From Owenia fusiformis (taxonomy: Eukaryota > Annelida > Polychaeta > Sabellida > Oweniidae), in contig CAIIXF020000001.1 of NCBI GenBank assembly GCA_903813345.2, positions 40,209,366 through 40,273,365 of the forward strand: a stretch of 64,000 bases of DNA, written 5' to 3'. The first letter of the stretch is position 1. Each line of letters begins with the position of its first letter. Both the position numbers and the translations under genes were made by a program. The notes beneath the pieces are model-generated. The model ran no database searches. It saw nothing but the letters and a program-made list of their open reading frames with translations, and was not told the DNA's origin. Shown here in pieces: positions 25,801 through 37,800 of this stretch.

Positions 25801-28800
25801 CAAGAACTGCATACCCGACACTGCACTGTTGTGGGCCTCCTGTATCTGACTGATCAGACGTTTCTCCTCAAGATTCCAAACACCAATGTGCCCAAGGGGA
25901 CTACCAACAGCCATGATGGGACTGCCATCTATGGCAACATTATATTATACTCGCATATGTACATGTTAGCTCAGACAGAATATACAAAGCTGCCTATTTA
26001 ACATTTCATGTTGGCTTACATAGTAAATTAATTAAGAAACCAAAAGTTTTTGTTCATCATTAAAGCAAGGAAGCGCAATAGGTACAATTATATAACACTT
26101 ACATAATAATTAAATGAGACCAAGTAAATGATATTAAAACGTGGCCCTTGTACTGAATAATATACAGCTATGTCTTCGGTTGAAAAACGAACAACACGAA
26201 TATTCAAATGCTCAATTCAGACTGCAGGAGTAGGCTAATTTAAAAATGCATTTGCCATGATATAACATACCAGTCCTGAAGGATATGGCAGTCACTGGAC
26301 CCCAATCCTGTGTGACAGTCATGATGGTCTGATTGTATCTGATGTTGTGTAACATAGTACGTCCATCAGCAAATCCAATACCAAGCACATCAATAGCTGG
26401 AGCCTACAAGATGAAATCAGTTCTAGATTTTTACAACTAAGAAACATCCCTGAAAAGAAATCTGTCAGACTGTTTGTCTGGGAATGCACACCTGTACCTG
26501 CCAAGCTAATGACAAGATAATATTTATTTGGGAAAAACAAGAACAGAATTCTAAAACAGAGGATTTTTAAACGTCAACAAATGGAAAATCAAGCAAGGGC
26601 CATATTACTCCACAGCATGCACGTCTATCTCCTGGTTTGATTTTGCAGTAGGCAGGTATGATATTGTACATTGTATTATGCATTGAATTTTCCCAGATTT
26701 GTAACCAAGTTATAGCTTAACTGATTAATTGGCTGTCAACTCTACTAGCCTTAGGTGCTAACAAAACAAGATCATGTTATCCGTGTGTGTACTTGTTAAA
26801 AGAACAACTATATATCAACAATATGTAATTGGTTTTGACACGGTCCCCTACTTAATTAATTACCCTAGTACATGTACACGGCATAATGACCTTAATGACA
26901 TTATTTTAAGTCAGACAAATCGCATGCCTGAGTTTTACAACACATCAGTACAAAAATGTCTACAATGATTTTACTTTAATCAATTGATGAATGTCATTAA
27001 TAGAGTATAAAAAAATGGGGATAGAAATGTCCGTATTAGTATTTTAGAGATGTCTGGAGACATTAGATTTACTGTTTAATAAATAAATTAATGAAAAATG
27101 AAGCTCTACCAAAAGTTAACGATAACATTGACAAGTTTATTATTTTTCTTAATTCTAACTATAAAATTAAACCATACAGAAGAAACCATCAAAAAGGACG
27201 TTATACATCAGAATATGAACAACACAAATGGCCAAACACAAAGTGATTTAAAAATGATTGCCAGTGTTTTAAAAGTTGGTATGGCAACACCTCAGAGTTG
27301 GTACAAGTCAACTTACATGATTAACCAGGAATTCATATGGGCTTGAGCAAGCTATTGGTAGCACTTTCATATTGGCACCCAGAAAAAATGCAAGGCTTAA
27401 GATACAGATGGGAAATCAGTCTTATTAATTAGGTATACCCACTATATGTCTGAGGAAGATATCATTTTTTTGAAAGATGAATGATAATCAAAATATGCCT
27501 TATTCTCTATGTAACAAATTCCCAAGAAAAAATCCACCTTTACATATATACTTCAAACATGTACTTGAATAGAGTAAGTTAAAGTAATTTGGCTGCATTA
27601 GAAAGATTAAGGAATTTGCTTTAAAATGATATGCAACAAGTGTGTCCATAATAGTGTATAGAGTTTTTACAACCGCTTGTAGCACACAACCGTTGGTGTA
27701 ACATTGCATTGTAAATTTTATGTTAAAAAAGACTGAATTTTTCAACATATTTTCCAATCTTTGCTTACAGTTTTTTTAAGATGATATCAAAAGTACGGAA
27801 TGTTAAAATTCTGTCACTAAAAAATTATAGAAAAGGCTGTAGTGGTTCCTGAGATATTGGCTCTCAAAATAACTAACTGATTTTCCGACACGCAAATGTC
27901 TTTTCCGAAGAGCATGTGTATTTTAAGACTGAAGTAATATGATACCCTAAAAACTATTTTAAAACAAAATGCATTTAGTTTCTTGAATATTCAAAACAAA
28001 TAAATAGCTTTGAACTGTAAAATCAATTTTAAAATTCCGACACAAGAAAAAAGTCCTTTCCGAAGAGCTCTTCGGAAAAGACAAACTCTGTCAAAACAGT
28101 GCATTTACCAACAATATTGAAGAGAAACACACTGGAATATATTTTCTGATGAACTTTTATACATAAAATATCTTTACTGAAGTAACTAAGACTTAAACAG
28201 GAACTACAAAAGTAAATGTGTCCTTTCCGAAGAGCAATTCAGTCTCTGATTAGGAATGCTGTATTTGATGTCTATAACTAACTTTTCTACTGATGTATAA
28301 AGGCATAAGCACAATGTTTACAAATATTACATTGAATCTTGATTTGAACAGTACTGTAAAACCCTTTAAAACACTCAAGTGTAAAATTGCAAATGAAGAA
28401 TGCCGCAAATATAAAATTGTATCTTCATCACTATTTTTCCTGTGATAATAGGTTCAATTCACTAACAATTACCACCAACAATTGAGTCGTTTCTGTGCAT
28501 AATGCTGTTTCATAGGCCTACATGTCCCCAGCCCAGCAACTAAATAAAAAAAACTACAAGTACATTCATGATAACCTTAAAGTGATGACTTTAATGATGT
28601 TTTGCCCTATTATCGCCCATATATTTACCTATTAAAAATCACAGTTAATGATGTAATCAGTGGTAAATCTCGAAAACATGAATACATGAATAGAAACAAA
28701 TGTACAATCTCCGAAAATTGCTCCCTCAAATTCAATCTATTAAACAGTATTTAGTAATACACTAAAAAATGTCCTTTCCGAAGAGCTTTGGACAAGTGTA

Positions 28801-31800
28801 GTTTCGTCATATGGTACACATATATACTATCATGATTGTCTCATATATAATCAAACATTATTAAGGACTTTGTAATGATTCAGACAGAAGGAAAAATCAA
28901 CAGGATATTCAGCATTATTAAGTTTTATCGTAATTGGAAAAATGATTGAACTTTTTTGCCGAAATCACGGGCCAAGTGACGAGATTGGTCTTCATAATTC
29001 ATTTCTATGATAATGATTCAGATAAAAACTATTAGTTATTTAGAACCATATATGTGCATGCTTTTAAACAAAAAATGTGGAACATATATTGAAACTTATA
29101 TATACCCTTTATAATTGCAATTATGTGTGTGTCCTTTCCGAAGAGCCAAAGTTGGGGCTTGTAATATCATCCTGATTTTTTTCAATATCGATGCAAACAG
29201 TTATCTCTGGGTCAATAAAAAATGAAAGGTAAGACATTAAGTAAAATTATGATTCAGGAAAATGTTTTCTTCTAGCAAGTTTGAAAGTCCACTTCTATGG
29301 GACTAAAAGTGCTACCAATAGCTTGCTCAAGCCCATATGTAGAAATGATAAAACAGACATTCTTTTCTACGTCCACTCTGCTCCAAATAATTTGAATAAC
29401 AGAAATATCATCCGAGCATCCTGGGGAAGTAATAAACGTTACAAGGATTATAAACTAACTTTGGTGTTCTTATTAGGAGACAGCGATGATAAAAGAATAA
29501 ATAAGAGAATTCTTACTGAGAGCCGTAACCATCACGACATCATACAAGGAGCATTTAGAGACATCTATTCTCATCTGACATATAAGGCTACAATGGGGCT
29601 AAATTGGGTGAAAGCCCATTGCTCAAATACAAAGTACATTATTAAGACAGATGACGATGTATTTGTTAACATTCCAGTTTTGATTGACAAACTTGAGGAG
29701 CTAGAAATAAAGAATATGACCAAGAACCTATTGATGTGCAGAGTGGTGCATGAAGCTGTTGTTATTAGAGACAAAAGATATAAAAATCATGTCACAAACG
29801 AAGAATATAAAATTCATGATCCAGATATATTCCCAGATTTTTGCCCAGGATTTGCTGTTGTATATTCTCAAGATGGCTTTATGAACATACAGGAAGTGTT
29901 AGGTCATAACACGCAGTTTTACCTGTGGATGATGTTTTTGTAACGGGAATCTTAGCCAACATAGCAGGGATTAAACACACAGACAGTTCAGAGTTGACAG
30001 GGATTGCAGAAGAAGATCAGTGGAAAGAATATCTGGATTTAAACAAATCAAGATTTAATCAATTCATGTTCATTCTAGTAGAAAGAAAACCTGAGCGAAT
30101 TGGTACACTTTGGAAAAAACAGCAACAACTTTGATTTTGGAACAACCTGAGAGGTAGCAAAATTTGACATAGCAAAATGCTATCCATGTAAAATCAGGGT
30201 TTTTTCAACAGATTCCACATTTTGAAAGACTGTTTGAGAATTTGCACTTGAACGAAATACATAAATGTTTCATAAATATACAATATAAAGGCCAATTCCA
30301 GATACATTTGTGTGACCATTTTATCATTTAAAGATTTTCAGGCCATGGTTAATGTTATATCATTATCACACTATTTGCAACATATTATTATTGATCTACC
30401 TTTCATTTGCATTTGATAAGGGCAGAGGTGTACTTTGTAGAGATAATGATAAATTCAGACATTATTACATTTTTGAAATCCCAAGGAGCAGAAATCTGAA
30501 ACATGATAAAAATGATAGAATAAAAATGATAGAAAAAAAGAATCAAGGTTCTTGTTTTGACAACAATATTTTGTAGTAGGCACAAACAAGGGCTCAACTT
30601 GGCCATTTGTCGTCTCATTTATACTAACCTGCTCCAGAACTGTGATTGGTGCATTAAAATCTTTAAAAGCGTGAATTTGTTTCCCCGATTTGATATTCCA
30701 TAACTGCAGACTTCCTTGTTTACTGCCAAAGACAACCTGAAAAGGTAATTTATTAAATAAAATTGCATTACATTGGATTCATTTGAAAAAGGAAACTTCA
30801 GTAATTCTTGGGAGTTTTTCTGATTTCATGGTTTTTCATTTGAACTTTCTGCATGTCTTTATCCTATTAAGAGATTTATATCTGCTTCAGAATTCAATAT
30901 TGCTTTAGAATCATAAAATGAAAATGTGTGGCAAAGATTTGAGCATAAATTGGTGAGGTAAAGAACAAGCCTAAGTTCTCAAGGCAGCACATTACTTAAC
31001 TTCTTTCAATGGATGTGCAAGTAAATAACAAATGAACATAAATTTCAGGTTTGCAAGTATTGTTACAGTCATGAAACAATAGTTTCTACCGTACTTAGAA
31101 AAATCCCAATATCCCGACCCTCTATGAGATAAACTTACTTTATTAACATATGTACTAGGATGACAAATAGCTGTCACTTGGAATACTGTATTGCTGAATG
31201 ATAACTCCAAATGGATCTCTGAAATAACATAAGATTGTTAAAATAGCCAGGATGTAATACACTTCGATTAATGTACATGTATAAGACAAGTTTTAGCTTT
31301 GGGCTAATAGTATAAATTGCTAGACTTAAAATAGAAATATTTTGACCAAATTCTCCTACCCCGGTTTCTATTTTGATTCACTAGCATGTTATGATTTAAA
31401 CAGAAGCAATTTGAAGAATAATTTTGCTTGACAAATAGCATTATAATGATCATAATAATATATATATACCTACCTTCAGATTCTATATTCCATATAATGA
31501 CACAGCTGTTGGTATCCACAGAAATGAGGTGGTCACCAAATGGCAGCAACAACTGGACGTCTTTATCATGTTGCTTATAAGTGTGAACAAGCTGAAAGTA
31601 TTTAGTCAAATTGAAAAACATGGATGCCAAGTAATTTACCCAACAAGCCCAGCACCTAATCGTATTTTGGCACTTAGGTCTGCTTGTCTATCTGAAGAAA
31701 TTCAAGTTGAACAAGTAGGAAATTTTTCTGAATTTAAATAACAAGCATTATTTGGCACCTACCCAGACCCTTGCTCGCAAGAGATTTGCTAGACGTGGAA

Positions 31801-34800
31801 GTCCAGCCTCTAGTGAATTTTTAATAGTGTGATGACCCGTGATCAAAGGTGGTATACCTTTGTTTTCTGATCACTGGTCATCGTGTTAAATCCTTCTTAA
31901 TATCAATGTATTATATTTAGTTTTAATTATAGCATTTCCATGTTTTAATATCTAAAGTTACATTTTCGTTTCACATTTTTTCCTTCATAAAGTTTTGCAT
32001 TGTACTTTGTGACCCTTTGACCTGTTCATTCAGTGCAGTCTATATGCTGCTGCTATAGCAGAGCTTTAGTCTGAACCAAGTGAACTCTATTCAAACTTTT
32101 TGAATAGACATTAGTCACAGTCTGGCTTTCTTAGATAATCCCTTAGCTGTAAGAATCATCCCTTTGTTCAGTGCCTGGTCCCAGGGCCAGGTGCGGTACA
32201 ATAATATGGTAATTTGGCAACTTTTAGAATATAAACTGTCTGTTTCCTTTGGTCAAGAGGCACTTTTACACCAGACCTTGACAGGAACACTTGGTTTCTT
32301 CACATTTTTAGACATAAGCTAAAACATGTTGGATATCATTGAACAAAGGGAACGACAGTATGGGTAAGCCACTTAATGTATTCTGGTGTGTTTTTGTAAT
32401 ATTGTATTTGTACTAGTATTTTTGAGTATTATTTTAATTACAATAGATTTATTAAACTTTAATCTATTTGTTTCTTAATTCATTTCATATTATACACTTT
32501 AGTGCCCTTTCATATAAATTGAACATTCACTTTAATTTAACTATTTTAACTTCCACGCTACCATTGATTTAAATTACGCTTATTCCAATTTACTTTCCAA
32601 ATTTCCACACTACCATTCATTGTTGTTGTATCTTTTTCATTTGCCCCCACATTTACTTGTCACGCTACCAATTGTTATTTGTTTACTTTTCCCCCATTAA
32701 CTGACGGCCCTGATTTTGTTTTTAGTTAAACTTCCCCATTGATTGTTATTATTTAACTATTACCCCAGGGTCCTCACAAATGGTGCCTAGTGGTGGTATA
32801 TAATACTTTGAAAGTGTTGACACATGCCTCAAACTTATTTTTATTTAGTGTGAACTTTTAGCTTTGTTTGTTTGTTACTAACATTACCAATTTTCAGTAC
32901 AAATACATGCCCAATTACAAAACAGTCACTATGAGTATTTCCTCTGCTGCCCAACAAGCCCCATTGCCCATGTCTAGGTCATACTGTTCATTTGATGACC
33001 CTGAAATTGTCCCAGGTCATCGTGCCCTTGATGACCAGGACATGAAATTTGCCATGGCAGACACTTTACCCTTACCAGATACTTCCAGGCACTCTGAGCG
33101 CAAAGCCCAACGTTCGATGCCTGGTGTATCGCCAAAGCCACCAAGATCTGCCTCACCTTGTGGCTATATGAAAAACTTTAAAATTGAACCCGATCAAACG
33201 CTTTTGCAAAGTCCTTCAAATTATTGCCCCCCTATTCATTCAGGGTATAATCCTTTCTCTAAGCCTGCTTGGGAAAATTCAGCATGGAGAGAGCCTTCCC
33301 AAGCTCCTCCTTCAACGCTGACTAAGCCTGGGAGGGACTATGCAAGGGGTGAGCTTTCCCGAGGTCCCCCAAGCCCATTACATCGTGGGGAAATACATTC
33401 CAGGGGTGAGCTTTCCCGAGCTCCCCCAAGCTCATTATACCCTGGGGAAGACAACGCCAGGGGTGAGCTCTCTAGAGCTCCCTCTAGCCAAAGGCACTCT
33501 GTCGGGGAATTTGCAAGGGGTGAGCTTTCCCGAGCTCCCCCAAGCCCATTACATCGTGGAGAAATACATTCCAGGGGTGAGCTTTCCCGAGCTCCCCCAA
33601 GCCAATTTTATCCTTGGGAAAACAACGCCAGGGGTGAGCTCTCTATAGCTCCTCCTAGCCAAAGGCACTCTGTTTGGGAATTTCCAAGGGGTGAGCTTTC
33701 CCGAGCTCCCCCAAGCCCATTTTACCCTTGGGAAAACAATGCCAGTGGTGAGCTCATGAGAGCTCCTTCTATCCAAGGGCACTCTTTTGGGGAATTTGCA
33801 AGGTGTGAGCTCTTCCAAGCTCCCCCAAGCCCATTATACCCTTGGAAAGACAACGCCAGGGGTGAGCTCTCTAGAGTTCCCCCTATGCAAAGGCACTCTG
33901 TTGGGGAATTCCCAAGGAGTGAGCTTTCCCGAGCTCCCCCAAGCCCATTGCCTCATGGGGAAACATATTCAAGGAGAGAGTTCCATGGAGCTCCTCTGCA
34001 TCTTAGGCACACGGGGAGGGAACATGCAAGGGGCGAGCTCTCACGAGTTCCCCTTAGTCCATTGCATCATGGGGATAAATATCTCAGGGGTGAGCTCTCT
34101 GAAGCTCCCCTAAGCCCAAGGCACTCTTTTTGGGGAAAAATCCAGAGTGAGCTCTCCGGAGCTTCCCTCAGCCCAATGCATACTGGGAGGGAATATGCAA
34201 GGGGTGAGTTCTCTGGAGCTCCCCTATGTTCAAGATATACTGGGAGGGAATCCGATACCATGTCATGGGTATCTGATCAACAGTCCAGATCCAGTATGAG
34301 TCCCAGATCCAGTATGAGTCCCAGATCGAAGGGGCATCTTAAGTCTAGTCCTATGCCCTGCTATCACCATTCCCCCGTTTCTCCGCACACAAAGAGGCAG
34401 GAATCCCATAACCAAGTGCCTTCCCAATCAATTTCAATGGGGTATGAAACAGCCCATTCTGATCCATTTGAACAGATGTCTTTTGCCCCCAGGGATCCCT
34501 TGAGTAAGGTCGATTCACTATTGCAGACAAAGAAATACAAGAAACGTTCCACTGACCTTCCCAAATGGTGTGATAATAGTTCTTCAGGAGGGAGTGAGTC
34601 AAAATTCCAAAGTCCAAAACCAGTCTACAATAAGAAACGGGAAATGAGGGCCCCCAAATTCGATGGAAAATGTAGCTTGTCAGCATTTTTGATCCAATTC
34701 CGATTAGTCTCCCAAAATAATGGTTGGGATAGTGATGAGGCTGCGATCTATTTAGTCCGAAGTCATGATGGTGAGGCAGCCAATGTTCTCGATGATATAG

Positions 34801-37800
34801 AAGAAGGGGTTAACCCTGACCTTGACTCTATCATCAATGCCCTGCAGATGAATTATGAGCCTCCTCAACAAAGTGACAATGCCCGAGCCCTTTTGAAAAA
34901 TAGACTCCGAGGCCCTGATGAACCCCTTGAGAAGTTAGCCCATGAGGTTAGAAAACTTGCCCGCAAGGCATATGGTGGCCTGGGTATGCCCAAGTCTGGT
35001 ATTGAGAATCAAGCAATGCAGGCTTTCATTGACGCCTTAAATGATGTGGATCTTGAGGCAAAACTTTCATTCGCCAAGCCCACTTCTCTCAATCAGGCCC
35101 TTACCATGGCCCTGCAATACGAATCCTTTTTCAAAGGTCGCAAGAAACGTTTGCAAGCGACTCATGATCCTGAACTTCGAGCAACTGAGGCCCATGTCCA
35201 AAGCCCTTCATCTGAATCCCCAGTGAGTTTGATTTCCCAGTTTTCTAAGATGATGGAAAAACAAATGGAGGCTCTTCACCAATCCATTGCCCAGGCCCTG
35301 AAGGAGAAGGTTGGTGTGTTTTTGTAATATTGTATTTGTACTAGTATTTTTGAGTATTATTTTAATTACAATAGATTTATTAAACTTTAATCTATTTGTT
35401 TCTTAATTCATTTCATATTATACACTTTAGTGCCCTTTCATATAAATTGAACATTCACTTTAATTTAACTATTTTAACTTCCACGCTACCATTGATTTAA
35501 ATTACGCTTATTCCAATTTACTTTCCAAATTTCCACACTACCATTCATTGTTGTTGTATCTTTTTCATTTGCCCCCACATTTACTTGTCACGCTACCAAT
35601 TGTTATTTGTTTACTTTTCCCCCATTAACTGACGGCCCTGATTTTGTTTTTAGTTAAACTTCCCCATTGATTGTTATTATTTAACTATTACCCCAGGGTC
35701 CTCACAAATGGTGCCTAGTGGTGGTATATAATACTTTGAAAGTGTTGACACATGCCTCAAACTTATTTTTATTTAGTGTGAACTTTTAGCTTTGTTTGTT
35801 TGTTACTAACATTACCAATTTTCAGTACAAATACATGCCCAATTACAAAACAGTCACTATGAGTATTTCCTCTGCTGCCCAACAAGCCCCATTGCCCATG
35901 TCTAGGTCATACTGTTCATTTGATGACCCTGAAATTGTCCCAGGTCATCGTGCCCTTGATGACCAGGACATGAAATTTGCCATGGCAGACACTTTACCCT
36001 TACCAGATACTTCCAGGCACTCTGAGCGCAAAGCCCAACGTTCGATGCCTGGTGTATCGCCAAAGCCACCAAGATCTGCCTCACCTTGTGGCTATATGAA
36101 AAACTTTAAAATTGAACCCGATCAAACGCTTTTGCAAAGTCCTTCAAATTATTGCCCCCCTATTCATTCAGGGTATAATCCTTTCTCTAAGCCTGCTTGG
36201 GAAAATTCAGCATGGAGAGAGCCTTCCCAAGCTCCTCCTTCAACGCTGACTAAGCCTGGGAGGGACTATGCAAGGGGTGAGCTTTCCCGAGCTCCCCCAA
36301 GCCCATTACATCGTGGGGAAATACATTCCAGGGGTGAGCTTTCCCGAGCTCCCCCAAGCTCATTATACCCTGGGGAAGACAACGCCAGGGGTGAGCTCTC
36401 TAGAGCTCCCTCTAGCCAGAGGCACTCTGTCGGGGAATTTGCAAGGGGTGAGCTTTCCCGAGCTCCCCCAAGCCCATTACATCGTGGGGAAATACATTCC
36501 AGGGGTGAGCTTTCCCGAGCTCCCCCAAGCCAATTTTATCCTTGGGAAAACAACGCCAGGGGTGAGCTCTCTATAGCTCCTCCTAGCCAAAGGCACTCTG
36601 TTTGGGAATTTCCAAGGGGTGAGCTTTCCCGAGCTCCCCCAAGCCCATTTTACCCTTGGGAAAACAATGCCAGTGGTGAGCTCATGAGAGCTCCTTCTAT
36701 CCAAGGGCACTCTTTTGGGGAATTTGCAAGGTGTGAGCTCTTCCAAGCTCCCCCAAGCCCATTATACCCTTGGAAAGACAACGCCAGGGGTGAGCTCTCT
36801 AGAGTTCCCCCTATGCAAAGGCACTCTGTTGGGGAATTCCCAAGGAGTGAGCTTTCCCGAGCTCCCCCAAGCCCATTGCCTCATGGGGAAACATATTCAA
36901 GGAGAGAGTTCCATGGAGCTCCTCTGCATCTTAGGCACACGGGGAGGGAACATGCAAGGGGCGAGCTCTCACGAGTTCCCCTTAGTCCATTGCATCATGG
37001 GGATAAATATCTCAGGGGTGAGCTCTCTGAAGCTCCCCTAAGCCCAAGGCACTCTTTTTGGGGAAAAATCCAGAGTGAGCTCTCCGGAGCTTCCCTCAGC
37101 CCAATGCATACTGGGAGGGAATATGCAAGGGGTGAGTTCTCTGGAGCTCCCCTATGTTCAAGATATACTGGGAGGGAATCCGATACCATGTCATGGGTAT
37201 CTGATCAACAGTCCAGATCCAGTATGAGTCCCAGATCCAGTATGAGTCCCAGATCGAAGGGGCATCTTAAGTCTAGTCCTATGCCCTGCTATCACCATTC
37301 CCCCGTTTCTCCGCACACAAAGAGGCAGGAATCCCATAACCAAGTGCCTTCCCAATCAATTTCAATGGGGTATGAAACAGCCCATTCTGATCCATTTGAA
37401 CAGATGTCTTTTGCCCCCAGGGATCCCTTGAGTAAGGTCGATTCACTATTGCAGACAAAGAAATACAAGAAACGTTCCACTGACCTTCCCAAATGGTGTG
37501 ATAATAGTTCTTCAGGAGGGAGTGAGTCAAAATTCCAAAGTCCAAAACCAGTCTACAATAAGAAACGGGAAATGAGGGCCCCCAAATTCGATGGAAAATG
37601 TAGCTTGTCAGCATTTTTGATCCAATTCCGATTAGTCTCCCAAAATAATGGTTGGGATAGTGATGAGGCTGCGATCTATTTAGTCCGAAGTCATGATGGT
37701 GAGGCAGCCAATGTTCTCGATGATATAGAAGAAGGGGTTAACCCTGACCTTGACTCTATCATCAATGCCCTGCAGATGAATTATGAGCCTCCTCAACAAA

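Larger units (their letters stand above)
27098..30134 (+). pseudogene. beta-1,3-galactosyltransferase-like gene (GT31) with a frameshift, nested in a WDR36 intron
   Basis: Type II Golgi glycosyltransferase by family. A first exon at 27098-27278 would give a short cytoplasmic tail and a hydrophobic anchor (about residues 8-23, TITLTSLLFFLILTIK). A 2.0-kb intron (GTATGG ... TTCTTCTAG) would join it in phase to an exon starting at 29276; this joint is inference. The second exon shows GT31 motifs: DILFYVHSAP, RNIIRASWG, KTDDDVFVN (the DxD metal and UDP-sugar site), DFCPGFAVVYS. The frame ends at 29943, but the missing C-terminal motif DDVFVTGILANIAG lies one frame over and runs to a stop at 30134. 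The shift is at a run of four T (about 29918-29921), so one lost T explains it: a recent pseudogene or a sequence error. It reads opposite to WDR36. No splice evidence ties it to the host gene. Confidence 0.7.

Noticed and set aside
33340-34113. Second-frame ORFs over the gag repeats
   Set aside because: The 57-bp repeat is a multiple of three, so a second frame stays open automatically; the capsid and zinc-knuckle frame is the real one.
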